Below, in pieces: positions 24,041-32,842 of a stretch of DNA of 64,000 nt. Numbering within the stretch: the stretch's first letter is position 1; every line of letters begins with the position of its first letter. Origin of the DNA: Aquimarina atlantica (GTDB lineage Bacteria > Bacteroidota > Bacteroidia > Flavobacteriales > Flavobacteriaceae); contig NZ_AQRA01000004.1 in NCBI RefSeq assembly GCF_000626715.1, forward strand, positions 186,001 through 250,000. Direction: 5' to 3'. A program made the position numbers and the translations under genes. Below the pieces are notes generated by a model that had not been told where the DNA came from, did not search any database, and saw nothing but the letters and a program-made list of their open reading frames with translations.

Positions 24041-26446
24041 ATGAAAAGAATCATTAAAAAAGTTGCAGTTATCGGCTCAGGAATTATGGGGTCCGGTATT
24101 GCATGTCATTTCGCTAATATTGGTGTCGAAGTACTATTATTAGACATAGTCCCTCGAGAACTTAACGACAAAGAAAAAGCGAAAGGCCTTACTCTAGAAA
24201 ACAAAGTGGTCCGTAATCGATTAGTAAATGATTCACTTACCGCTGCTCTTAAATCCAAACCCTCTCCTATATACCATCAAAAATTTGCGAATCGAATCAC
24301 TACAGGAAACCTGGAAGATGATATCGCTAAAGTTGCAGATGTAGATTGGATTATAGAAGTTGTTGTAGAAAGATTAGATATCAAAAAAATAGTTTTTGAA
24401 AATCTTGAAAAACACAGAACACCGGGTACATTAATTACCTCTAATACTTCCGGTATCCCTATTCAATTTATGAGCGAAGGGAGAAGTGAAGATTTCCAAA
24501 AACATTTCTGCGGAACTCATTTCTTTAACCCTGCTCGTTATCTTAAATTATTTGAAATCATTCCGGGTCCAAATACTTCTCAGGAGGTTTTAGATTTTCT
24601 TAATGGATATGGAGAACAATACCTGGGAAAAACCTCAGTAGTTGCAAAAGACACTCCTGCTTTTATTGGTAATAGAATAGGAATCTTTAGCATTATGAGT
24701 TTATTTCATATGGTAAAAGAAATGGGATTAACAATAGAAGAAGTAGATAAACTTACTGGTCCTGTAATTGGTCGTCCAAAATCTGCCACATTCCGTACAG
24801 TAGATGTGGTTGGTCTCGATACTTTGGTTCATGTAGCTAACGGTATTGCCGATAATTGTACAGATGACGAACGTCACGAATTATTCAAACTCCCCGATTT
24901 CATCACTACTATGATGGAAAACAAATGGTTAGGAAGTAAAACCAAACAGGGATTTTATAAAAAGAATGTCGGTGCCGATGGGAAAAGAGAAATCTTGTCT
25001 TTGGACTTAGATACTTTAGAGTATAGAGAAAAGAAAAGAGCTTCTTTTGCTACGCTTGAAATGACAAAAACTATCGACAAAGTAGTAGATCGTTTTAAAG
25101 TATTAGTATCAGGTAAAGATAAAGCTGGAGAATTTTATCGTAAAAATTTATCCGCATTATTCGCATATGTATCTAATCGTATTCCTGAAATTACAGATGA
25201 TTTATATAAAATTGACGACGCAATGAAAGCTGGTTTTGGTTGGGAGCATGGTCCTTTCCAAATTTGGGATGCTGTCGGAGTAGAAAAAGGAATCGAAATG
25301 ATGCGTGCAGAAGGTTATGAACCTGCTTCATGGGTACTAGATATGACCGCATCTGGTAGTGCTTCCTTTTATACCGTAAATAACGGAGCTACATTTTTCT
25401 ATGATATTCCTAAAAAAGAACAAGTAAAAGTACCAGGGCAAGATGCATTTATCATTCTGGATAATATTCGCAAATCTTCAGAAGTATTTAAAAATAGCGG
25501 AGTTGTAGTAGAAGATCTTGGTGATGGAATCCTAAATGTAGAATTTCAAAGTAAGATGAACACTATTGGTGGTGATGTATTAGCCGGACTAAATAAAGCT
25601 ATCGATATTGCCGAGAAGGATTTTCAAGGATTGGTCGTTGGTAATCAAGCCGCAAACTTCTCTGTAGGTGCAAATATCGGAATGATATTTATGATGGCAG
25701 TTGAGCAAGAATACGATGAGCTTAATATGGCAATTAAATACTTTCAGGATTCTATGATGCGTATGCGTTATTCTGCAATCCCAACAATTGCTGCGCCTCA
25801 TGGTATGACACTTGGTGGTGGATGTGAGCTTTCTATGCATGCCGATAAAGTAGTAGCAGCTGCAGAAACATATATAGGACTCGTAGAATTTGGTGTTGGT
25901 GTAATCCCTGGTGGTGGTGGTTCTAAAGAAATGGCATTAAGAGCCTCAGACACTTTTAAGAAAAATGATGTAGAGCTTAATGTATTACAAGAACATTTCT
26001 TAACTATAGGTATGGCCAAAGTATCTACTTCTGCTTACGAAGCTTATGATACTAACATTCTTCAAAAAGGAAAAGATATTGTAGTCGTTAATAAAGATCG
26101 CCAGATTGCCACAGCAAAAGCTCATGCAAAATTAATGGCAGAACAAGGATACACGCAGCCTGTAAAACGTAAGGATGTAAAAGTCTTAGGAAAACAAGCA
26201 TTAGGTATGTTCTTAGTAGGAACTGATGCTATGGAAGCTAGTAAATATATCTCTGAGCATGATCATAAAATTGCTAATAAACTGGGCTATGTAATGGCAG
26301 GAGGAGATTTATCAGAACCAACATTAGTAACAGAGCAATATTTACTGGATCTAGAACGTGAAGCTTTCTTGTCACTTTGTACAGAACGTAAAACTCTTGA
26401 GCGTATCGAGCATATGCTTAAAAAAGGAAAACCATTACGTAACTAA
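24041..26446 (+). CDS. 3-hydroxyacyl-CoA dehydrogenase/enoyl-CoA hydratase (FadN type)
   Basis: 801 aa. The NAD-binding Rossmann start is AVIGSGIMGSGIACHFANIG at about 8-27. The dehydrogenase C-domain follows, with GTHFFNPARYLKLFEIIPG and the FIGNRIG segment. The crotonase domain is C-terminal (about 490-690), with an oxyanion segment NFSVGANIG and GGGCELSMHAD, then GLVEFGVGVIPGGGGS carrying the catalytic Glu. The order dehydrogenase then hydratase is that of Bacillus FadN, opposite to E. coli FadB. It performs the second and third beta-oxidation steps. Confidence 0.92.
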   Translation: MKRIIKKVAVIGSGIMGSGIACHFANIGVEVLLLDIVPRELNDKEKAKGLTLENKVVRNRLVNDSLTAALKSKPSPIYHQKFANRITTGNLEDDIAKVADVDWIIEVVVERLDIKKIVFENLEKHRTPGTLITSNTSGIPIQFMSEGRSEDFQKHFCGTHFFNPARYLKLFEIIPGPNTSQEVLDFLNGYGEQYLGKTSVVAKDTPAFIGNRIGIFSIMSLFHMVKEMGLTIEEVDKLTGPVIGRPKSATFRTVDVVGLDTLVHVANGIADNCTDDERHELFKLPDFITTMMENKWLGSKTKQGFYKKNVGADGKREILSLDLDTLEYREKKRASFATLEMTKTIDKVVDRFKVLVSGKDKAGEFYRKNLSALFAYVSNRIPEITDDLYKIDDAMKAGFGWEHGPFQIWDAVGVEKGIEMMRAEGYEPASWVLDMTASGSASFYTVNNGATFFYDIPKKEQVKVPGQDAFIILDNIRKSSEVFKNSGVVVEDLGDGILNVEFQSKMNTIGGDVLAGLNKAIDIAEKDFQGLVVGNQAANFSVGANIGMIFMMAVEQEYDELNMAIKYFQDSMMRMRYSAIPTIAAPHGMTLGGGCELSMHADKVVAAAETYIGLVEFGVGVIPGGGGSKEMALRASDTFKKNDVELNVLQEHFLTIGMAKVSTSAYEAYDTNILQKGKDIVVVNKDRQIATAKAHAKLMAEQGYTQPVKRKDVKVLGKQALGMFLVGTDAMEASKYISEHDHKIANKLGYVMAGGDLSEPTLVTEQYLLDLEREAFLSLCTERKTLERIEHMLKKGKPLRN

Positions 26447-26457
26447 ATATAAAGAAA

Positions 26458-26485
26458 CTAGAGGCTAGACCTTAAGAGACTAGAC
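26458..26485. repeat. Left CTAGA-rich inverted flank of the four-helix-bundle gene
   Basis: CTAGAGGCTAGACCT followed by TAAGAGACTAGAC. Its reverse complement closely matches the DNA after the four-helix-bundle gene, so the gene is bracketed by imperfect inverted repeats of about 30 bp. Confidence 0.55.
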
Positions 26486-26487
26486 AA

Positions 26488-26847
26488 ATGGCAAGACATA
26501 ATTTTAAAAAATTAAAAATTTGGCAGGAAAGCATGAAACTGGTAAGTGACAATTATAAACTTACAAGAACCTTTCCTGAATCTGAAAGATTTAATCTAAT
26601 TAGCCAAATGAATAGATGTGCTGTTTCAATTCCTTCAAATATATCAGAGGGATCAAGCAAGAGTACAAATAGACATTTCAAAAAGTTTCTAGAAAATAGT
26701 TTAGGATCAGCTTTTGAGTGGGAAACTCAACTTATTATTTCTTTTAATGAAAATTATTTTAATAAAGAAAAATTTGAGGAATTAGAAAGTAAAATTTTAC
26801 AAATACAGAAAATGATAGGATCTTTTATAGATAATTTGACTGACTAG
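26488..26847 (+). CDS. Four-helix-bundle protein (23S rRNA intervening-sequence type)
   Basis: 119 aa. The family pattern is clear: FKKLKIWQESMKLVSDNYKL at the start, FNLISQMNRCAVSIPSNISE with the conserved RRAxxSIPxNIAEG-like stretch, then SAFEWETQL. The family is known from intervening sequences inserted in 23S rRNA genes and is related to the Avd accessory protein of diversity-generating retroelements; function is unsettled. Here it splits a beta-oxidation operon between the bifunctional enzyme and the thiolase and is flanked by inverted CTAGA-rich repeats, as if it arrived as a unit. No reverse transcriptase is nearby. Confidence 0.85.
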   Translation: MARHNFKKLKIWQESMKLVSDNYKLTRTFPESERFNLISQMNRCAVSIPSNISEGSSKSTNRHFKKFLENSLGSAFEWETQLIISFNENYFNKEKFEELESKILQIQKMIGSFIDNLTD

Positions 26848-26878
26848 AGTCTAGGTTCTAGTCTCTAGATTCTAGAAT
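26842..26878. repeat. Right CTAGA-rich inverted flank of the four-helix-bundle gene
   Basis: Contains AGGTTCTAGTCTCTAG (26853-26868), the inverse of CTAGAGGCTAGACCT on the left side with small differences, plus further CTAGA units. The stop codon of the gene lies at its edge. Confidence 0.55.
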
Positions 26879-26906
26879 CTTCATTTTCAAAACAAACATA
26901 GTAACT

Positions 26907-28100
26907 ATGAGTAAAACAGCATATATAGTAAAAGCATATAGAACAGCCGTAGGAAAAGCTCCTCGCGGAGTGTTCAGATTTAAAAGAACAGATGAATTGG
27001 CCGCTGAGACTATTCAGCATATGATGAAAGAATTACCTCAATTGGATAAAGAACGTATCGACGATGTAATTGTGGGTAATGCTATGCCAGAAGGATCTCA
27101 AGGACTTAATATGGCTCGTCTTATCTCTTTGATGGGATTAAATTCAATTGATGTCCCGGGAGTAACTGTAAACAGGTTTTGCTCTTCAGGGATTGAAACC
27201 ATTGGTATTGCTACCGCAAAAATTCAGGCAGGAATGGCCGATTGTATTATTGCTGGTGGTGCAGAAAGCATGAGTTCTGTTCCTATGACAGGATATAAAA
27301 CAGAACTTAATTATGACTTGGCCAAATCAGGACATGAAGATTATTATTGGGGAATGGGAAATACTGCAGAAGCAGTAGCCAATCAATTTAATGTATCGCG
27401 TGAAGATCAGGATGAGTTTGCATACAACTCCCATATGAAAGCTTTAAAAGCTCAAGCAGAAAATCGTTTTCAGGACCAAATTGTTCCTATTAATGTTGAG
27501 CAAATCTACGTTGATGAAAATGGAAAAAAAGCTACCAAATCATATACAGTATCTAAAGATGAAGGACCTCGTGCAGGAACCAGTAAAGAAGTTTTAGGAA
27601 AGTTAAGACCTGTATTTGCTGCAGGAGGAAGCGTAACTGCCGGTAATTCTTCGCAAATGAGTGACGGTGCTGCTTTTGTTATGGTTATGAGTGAAGAAAT
27701 GGTAAAAGAATTAAATCTCGAACCTATTGCAAGACTTGTTAATTATGCTGCCGCCGGTGTAGAACCAAGAATTATGGGTATCGGTCCTGTAAAAGCTATT
27801 CCGAAAGCCTTAAAACAAGCCGGATTAAAACAAGACGACATAGAACTTATAGAGCTTAATGAAGCTTTTGCATCTCAATCGCTTGCTGTAATCAGAGAAC
27901 TAGGTCTTAATCAAGACATCGTAAATGTTAATGGTGGTGCTATTGCATTAGGACATCCTTTAGGGTGTACAGGAGGAAAACTTTCTGTTCAATTATTTGA
28001 CGAAATGCGTAAACGTGATATGAAAGGCAAATACGGAATGGTAACCATGTGTGTAGGTACAGGACAAGGTGCCGCTGGTATTTATGAATTTTTAAACTAA
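26907..28100 (+). CDS. fadA: Acetyl-CoA C-acyltransferase (3-ketoacyl-CoA thiolase)
   Basis: 397 aa, normal thiolase length. Nucleophile Cys92 in NRFCSSGIET, His350 in GHPLGCTGG and acid/base Cys382 in CVGTGQGAAG are all present. It performs the last beta-oxidation step, releasing acetyl-CoA. It belongs to the same operon as the bifunctional enzyme, although a four-helix-bundle gene now separates them by about 460 bp. Confidence 0.93.
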   Translation: MSKTAYIVKAYRTAVGKAPRGVFRFKRTDELAAETIQHMMKELPQLDKERIDDVIVGNAMPEGSQGLNMARLISLMGLNSIDVPGVTVNRFCSSGIETIGIATAKIQAGMADCIIAGGAESMSSVPMTGYKTELNYDLAKSGHEDYYWGMGNTAEAVANQFNVSREDQDEFAYNSHMKALKAQAENRFQDQIVPINVEQIYVDENGKKATKSYTVSKDEGPRAGTSKEVLGKLRPVFAAGGSVTAGNSSQMSDGAAFVMVMSEEMVKELNLEPIARLVNYAAAGVEPRIMGIGPVKAIPKALKQAGLKQDDIELIELNEAFASQSLAVIRELGLNQDIVNVNGGAIALGHPLGCTGGKLSVQLFDEMRKRDMKGKYGMVTMCVGTGQGAAGIYEFLN

Positions 28101-28116
28101 ACTAGAATTGAGATTT

Positions 28117-28160
28117 GAGTATTGAGAATACTGTACAAACTATCTTACTACTCAATACTC
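28117..28160. repeat. Inverted repeat between thiolase and acyl-CoA dehydrogenase genes
   Basis: GAGTATTGAG (28117-28126) and CTCAATACTC (28151-28160): a perfect 10-bp inverted repeat with a 24-nt spacer. It could fold in the operon mRNA. No T-run follows, so it is not a standard terminator. Confidence 0.5.
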
Positions 28161-28190
28161 ATTATTAATTGCTAAAACCTTATTAAAAAA

Positions 28191-30002
28191 ATGAGTGATA
28201 AAACTATAAATAAAGATATTCTTAGAGGAGGACAATTCCTTGTTAAAGAAACAAATTGTGAAGATGTATTTACTCCAGAAGATTTTTCTGAGGAGCAAAG
28301 AATGATGCGTGATAGTGCTAAAGAATTTGTAGATCGTGAGCTGTGGGCACATTGGGAACGATTCGAAAGTAAAGACTATGCATTTACAGAAGAATGCATG
28401 CGTAAAGCCGGTGAACTTGGACTTTTAGGAGTTTCTGTACCCGAAGCATATGATGGATTGGGAATGGGATTTGTATCTACCATGTTAGTTTGTGATTATA
28501 TCTCTGGCGCTACCGGATCGTTTAGTACCGCTTTTGGAGCTCATACCGGTATCGGTACCATGCCAATCACCCTATATGGTAATGAAGAGCAAAAGAAAAA
28601 ATATGTCCCTAAGCTTGCTACCGGTGAGTGGTTTGGAGCATACTGCTTAACAGAACCAGGTGCAGGATCAGATGCAAATTCTGGTAAAACAAAAGCTGTT
28701 CTTTCTGAAGACGGTACACATTATTTGATTTCTGGTCAGAAAATGTGGATATCTAATGCTGGCTTCTGTAGTTTATTTATTGTCTTTGCCCGTATTGAAG
28801 ATGATAAAAACATCACAGGATTTATCGTAGAAAACGATCCTTCTAATGGGATTTCTCTTGGTGACGAAGAAAAGAAACTAGGGATTCACTCCTCTTCTAC
28901 CCGCCAGGTATTCTTTAGTGATACCAAAGTACCGGTAGAAAATATGTTATCAGAAAGAGGTAATGGTTTTAAAATAGCAATGAATGCACTAAATGTAGGT
29001 CGTATCAAACTTGCTGCTGCCTGTCTTGATGCGCAACGTCGTGTGATTGGTGAAGCTACTAAATATGCCAATGAGCGTATCCAGTTTAAAACACCTATTA
29101 TGAACTTTGGTGCTATTAAAGCTAAAATTGCTGAAATGGCAACCAACGTTTATGCCGATGAATCTGCTAGTTACAGAGCAGCAAAAAATATCGAAGATAG
29201 AATTGCTATCCGTCAAGCGGAAGGAAATACACATCAGGAAGCAGAACTAAAAGGTGTCGAAGAATATGCGATCGAGTGCTCTATTCTTAAAGTTGCCGTT
29301 TCTGAAGATGTACAAAGTTGTACCGATGAAGGTGTACAAATTTTTGGTGGTATGGGATTCTCTGCAGATACCCCAATGGAATCTGCATGGAGAGATGCTC
29401 GTATCTCCCGTATCTACGAAGGTACTAACGAGATCAATCGTATGCTTGCCGTAGGAATGTTAGTAAAGAAAGCTATGAAAGGCCATGTAGATCTTCTTGG
29501 GCCTGCCATGAAAGTTGCAGATGAGCTAACTGGTATTCCATCTTTTGACACTCCTGATTATTCAGTTCTATTTTCTGAAGAAAAAGAAATTATAGCTAAG
29601 CTTAAAAAAGTATTCTTGATGGTTGCAGGGGCTGCTGTTCAAAAATTTGGACCACAACTCGAGGAGCATCAACAATTATTATTAGCTGCTTCAGATATTT
29701 TAATAGAAATTTACATGGCAGAATCTGCAATCTTACGTACGGAGAAAAATGCAAAACGTTTTGGTGAGGAAGCTCAGGAAACTCAAATAGCAATGTCTCA
29801 ATTATATTTATATAATGCGGTAGATATTGTTATTAAAAAAGGAAAAGAAGGAATAGTTTCTTTTGCTGAAGGAGATGAACAACGAATGATGTTAATGGGA
29901 CTTAAGCGTTTTACCAAATATGCAAATCAACCAAATGTAGTTGCATTAAGAACCAAAATTGCTGATAAAATTGCCAAAGAAAACGGGTATTTTATTGGAT
30001 AA
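28191..30002 (+). CDS. Acyl-CoA dehydrogenase, long form with C-terminal extension
   Basis: 603 aa. FAD-dependent first step of beta-oxidation. Motifs YCLTEPGAGSDANS and KMWISNAGFCSLFIVF mark the middle domain. RIYEGTNEINRM, with the probable catalytic Glu region, lies near residue 410. About 180 further residues follow, as in VLCAD-like dehydrogenases, so long-chain substrates are likely. Last gene of the beta-oxidation operon, followed by a strong terminator. Confidence 0.92.
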   Translation: MSDKTINKDILRGGQFLVKETNCEDVFTPEDFSEEQRMMRDSAKEFVDRELWAHWERFESKDYAFTEECMRKAGELGLLGVSVPEAYDGLGMGFVSTMLVCDYISGATGSFSTAFGAHTGIGTMPITLYGNEEQKKKYVPKLATGEWFGAYCLTEPGAGSDANSGKTKAVLSEDGTHYLISGQKMWISNAGFCSLFIVFARIEDDKNITGFIVENDPSNGISLGDEEKKLGIHSSSTRQVFFSDTKVPVENMLSERGNGFKIAMNALNVGRIKLAAACLDAQRRVIGEATKYANERIQFKTPIMNFGAIKAKIAEMATNVYADESASYRAAKNIEDRIAIRQAEGNTHQEAELKGVEEYAIECSILKVAVSEDVQSCTDEGVQIFGGMGFSADTPMESAWRDARISRIYEGTNEINRMLAVGMLVKKAMKGHVDLLGPAMKVADELTGIPSFDTPDYSVLFSEEKEIIAKLKKVFLMVAGAAVQKFGPQLEEHQQLLLAASDILIEIYMAESAILRTEKNAKRFGEEAQETQIAMSQLYLYNAVDIVIKKGKEGIVSFAEGDEQRMMLMGLKRFTKYANQPNVVALRTKIADKIAKENGYFIG

Positions 30003-30057
30003 TCATTAGAATATAAAAAACACATCATATAATGTTTTGTGTTTAATTTATCATAAG

Positions 30058-30092
30058 AAACCGCCTTTTGAATAATAAAAAGGCGGTTTTTA
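30058..30092. terminator. Bidirectional terminator after the beta-oxidation operon
   Basis: AAACCGCCTTTT (30058-30069) pairs with AAAAGGCGGTTT (30078-30089), then TT. On the minus strand it touches the end of the ArsR-type gene and could also terminate it. Confidence 0.85.
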
Positions 30093-30779
30093 TATGTCCA
30101 TATTTAGTCTTGTTTTCAATTCTAGTTTTCCTTTTCCTGTTATCAAAATCTCTCTAGAGTCTTTTTTCCTGCGTATCCAGTCATTTTGCAACATCATTGT
30201 AAGAAAAGAAGCCCCTAATGCACCTGCCAGGTGATGCCTACGCTCACTCCAATCTAAGCACGGATGAGCAAAAGATCGTTTTTGTGATATTACATCATCG
30301 ATATTAATACCAACATCTCGAAACCAACTCTTTCCTATAGAAGTAACTTTATAGGTTCGTTCTACAATTTCTATCATACCCTTATCCAGCAAGGCATCAG
30401 TAATTTTTACGCCTATTTCCCCTGCCAAATGATCATAACAGGTTCTGGCATATGTTATACCATTAAGTTCTGGCTTTTTAGCTCTGGTATATGCATCATT
30501 CATAGATACTAGTCCAGCCATAGATTCAATAACCTGAGCTACTTCTGAAGTCGCATACCTATAATAGCGATGTCTTCCTTGTTTTTCTACCTGCAATATA
30601 TGAGCCTGAATTAGTTTTTTTAAATGATTACTTGCTGATTGTGCAGAGATATTAGCACATACTGATAGCTCTAGAGCCGTATATGCTCTACCATCTAATA
30701 AGCACCATAGCATAACAGATCGAGATTTATCCCCTAATAAAGAGGCGATCTGAGCAAATTTATTTTCAAACTCTTCCAT
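30090..30779 (-). CDS. ArsR-family winged-helix transcriptional regulator with C-terminal domain
   Basis: 229 aa. The first 95 residues form an ArsR-type winged helix (LLGDKSRSVMLWCLLDGRAY, then ANISAQSASNHLKKLIQAHI and a GRHRYYRYA wing). There is no metal-binding CxC pair of the arsenic or cadmium sensors. The remaining 130 residues form a second, conserved domain with CYDHLAGEIGVKI and HPCLDWSERRHHLAGALG; similar two-domain ArsR proteins are common, ligand unknown. It lies convergent to the beta-oxidation operon. Confidence 0.82.
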   Translation of the reverse strand: MEEFENKFAQIASLLGDKSRSVMLWCLLDGRAYTALELSVCANISAQSASNHLKKLIQAHILQVEKQGRHRYYRYATSEVAQVIESMAGLVSMNDAYTRAKKPELNGITYARTCYDHLAGEIGVKITDALLDKGMIEIVERTYKVTSIGKSWFRDVGINIDDVISQKRSFAHPCLDWSERRHHLAGALGASFLTMMLQNDWIRRKKDSREILITGKGKLELKTRLNMDI

Positions 30780-30876
30780 TAACTATTATCACAATATGAT
30801 CTGGTTTTAATACACAAAACTAATGCAATATCATTTGCGCTTTGAATTTACTATAATATAATCGATATCATCATTT

Positions 30877-31347
30877 TCAATCCCATATTTTAGGTCTTTT
30901 TACTCCAAGTGTTCTCAAATAATCAAGCATCTGCCCCATATGCACTGCTTCATGAAACACGATTCTATTGAGATAGTCACCAAGCTTTTTGCTCTGCCCC
31001 ACTTCTGTTCTTTCTATTCTTATATTTTCGAGATCTGTGTCTGTTAACTCCTCTATCATATCAAGAAAACTCTTTCTATAACGCTTTGCCATCTCTAGCT
31101 CAAACTCCAGATCCACATACTTCATTTCTTGCCATGGAGAATAGTAATCTCCCAGATTTCCTCTGTTGTCAATTATTTTATGAAATAAATGCTCTGCTTC
31201 TAACACATGTCTAATCATTTCAATAATAGAGAATGCATTTTTATCTGGTTTCCAATCAAAATATTCTTCTGGTATTCCTTTCCAAAGCTTAATACTTCGC
31301 CTTCTTGTCTCTGTACAGTTTAACAAGATGATATCTATCGAATTCAT
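30877..31347 (-). CDS. DinB-family putative metal-dependent protein
   Basis: 156 aa, a four-helix DinB/YfiT-like protein. Likely metal ligands are His47 (in IRHVLEAEH), His132 and His136 (in FHEAVHMGQM), in the usual helix positions. Relatives include thiol transferases using bacillithiol or mycothiol, but most are uncharacterised. It lies 12 nt downstream of the ACT-domain gene on the same strand, so the two are probably cotranscribed. Confidence 0.82.
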   Translation of the reverse strand: MNSIDIILLNCTETRRRSIKLWKGIPEEYFDWKPDKNAFSIIEMIRHVLEAEHLFHKIIDNRGNLGDYYSPWQEMKYVDLEFELEMAKRYRKSFLDMIEELTDTDLENIRIERTEVGQSKKLGDYLNRIVFHEAVHMGQMLDYLRTLGVKRPKIWD

Positions 31348-31359
31348 TATATGTATGTT

Positions 31360-31752
31360 TTAATATATTCCTCTGCTCCAATTCTCCGAAACAATTTTTC
31401 CTTTTTCATAATCATCTACAACTAGTATTAATTGATTATCATGATCGCTATATTGTGTTATTATATTAATGTTATTTTTTTCCATTAAGCGGCAAATTTT
31501 CCCTAACTGCCCGGGAACTTCCTGATTTAATTTCTGAATTAGCACTTCATTTACCGCAAAGACTTCAACCCCATAAGACTCTAGTGCTTTCTTTCCTTTT
31601 TCTGCATCTTCTACCAAAAAATTGGCTACCCCTATATTGTTATGTACAAAAACGCCTCCTCCTTCAAGGCTTACTCCTGCATTTCCTAAAACCTCTCCCA
31701 TTTCTGCCAAAGCCCCAGGTTTGTTGTCTAACTTGATTGCTAAATTTTTCAT
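31360..31752 (-). CDS. Tandem ACT-domain protein
   Basis: 130 aa made of two ACT domains. The first starts LAIKLDNKPGALAEMGEVLG, the second is QEVPGQLGKICRLMEKNNIN. There is no catalytic domain, so it is a stand-alone amino-acid-sensing or regulatory module. The upstream DNA on the minus strand contains a small hairpin CAGATGA/TCATCTG (31782-31801) in the presumed leader. Confidence 0.8.
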   Translation of the reverse strand: MKNLAIKLDNKPGALAEMGEVLGNAGVSLEGGGVFVHNNIGVANFLVEDAEKGKKALESYGVEVFAVNEVLIQKLNQEVPGQLGKICRLMEKNNINIITQYSDHDNQLILVVDDYEKGKIVSENWSRGIY

Positions 31753-31781
31753 CTGTTCTTTTTTATTGTTTTTTTAGTTGT

Positions 31782-31801
31782 CAGATGAAATTACTCATCT
31801 G
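31782..31801 (-). promoter_or_regulatory. Small leader hairpin before the ACT-domain gene
   Basis: CAGATGA and TCATCTG form a 7-bp stem with a 6-nt loop about 30 nt before the start codon. Read on the minus strand it is followed by AT-rich DNA containing an A-run rather than a T-run. It could be a weak leader structure; no known riboswitch is recognised. Confidence 0.3.
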
Positions 31802-31901
31802 TTGATTACTTATAATTATGGTATTCGTGAATCTTTGATTTCACCATTGAACCTCTCGGTTGCTATCCACTCAATTGTTATAGCTCATTTCATATTTGAT
31901 T

Positions 31902-32357
31902 TTATATTAATTTAATTTGAATATTGGCTTTGATAGAGTTTGCGATAAAACAATTAGAATGTGCTAGGTTATGCATTTGCTCTATAGCTTTTGTTGAAGG
32001 ATAATTTCCTTTAAAAATCACCTTAGGGGATAATGTAATTACAGTAATTGCTTTTTTTCCTTTTACTTCTTTTAATAGCCCTACAGGATGATCTTCATAA
32101 CACTCTACAATGTATTTTTTCTTTGCAGCAATAGATAGAAAAAATAGCATATGACAACTCGAAACAGATGCTAAAAATGCCTCTTCGGGATCTACCGCAG
32201 ATGCATCAGACATTGGAGTAGGAATTATGTCTGGAGAAGAAGAAGCCCGTATTTCTGCTCCTCCATCAAAATACCAGGTATGCACCCTACTGTATTTTCC
32301 ACTCTCAAAGGCTTCATGTTGATTTTTCTTCCAAAGTATTCTCGCCGAATGTTTCAT
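31902..32357 (-). CDS. OsmC/Ohr-family peroxiredoxin-like protein
   Basis: 151 aa from the ATG at 32355-32357. The open frame extends 14 codons further, but the candidate promoter box lies inside that extension. Family cysteines are at 68 (SVSSCHMLFF) and 136 (AHSNCFIANS), the pair that reduces organic hydroperoxides in OsmC and Ohr. It is monocistronic with its own promoter. Close homologues with DPEEAFLASVSSCHM are usually labelled OsmC; substrate not proven. Confidence 0.86.
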   Translation of the reverse strand: MKHSARILWKKNQHEAFESGKYSRVHTWYFDGGAEIRASSSPDIIPTPMSDASAVDPEEAFLASVSSCHMLFFLSIAAKKKYIVECYEDHPVGLLKEVKGKKAITVITLSPKVIFKGNYPSTKAIEQMHNLAHSNCFIANSIKANIQIKLI

Positions 32358-32382
32358 TCTACGTATTGGTTTTTGTGTAACG

Positions 32383-32390
32383 CAAAAGTA
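32383..32390 (-). promoter_or_regulatory. -7 box of the OsmC gene
   Basis: The minus strand reads TACTTTTG, matching TAnnTTTG, 26 nt before the chosen ATG. Confidence 0.55.
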
Positions 32391-32842
32391 AAACAGCAAT
32401 GTTTTTTTTATTTCATTCTAGAATGAAGTATGAAGTTTTAATCCATAATTTCAAAAAAAAGAGACAGACGTATGTACATATTAATTTTTTAAAAGAAAAT
32501 ATTTTCTTCCTAAACCATAATGACCAAGAGCCTCTTATTTTTATTTAGTGTCCAAATTCTGTCTATATATATCTTATTTCATTCTTTTATTACTTACACA
32601 AAATAAAAGCAAACCTTAGTATTTTATTTCAAAATAAGATATTAAGGTTTATTGAATACTCACTAAAATCAAAACTCAATTTAATCCGTTTTTTAATGTT
32701 ATATAAATATAAAACATCTATTTCTGGTTATCCCGTAATCTACCATTAGAAATACAAATGATTATTACTTATTTATATGCCACATCTTATTTTTAAAATT
32801 TTGTTCACTACATTTATCATAATTATGTCACTAAATCTCATT
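32391..32842. other. Divergent intergenic region
   Basis: About 450 bp of AT-rich DNA between the osmC-like gene and the CBM9-like gene. I see no gene, RNA structure or clear operator in it. Confidence 0.5.
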
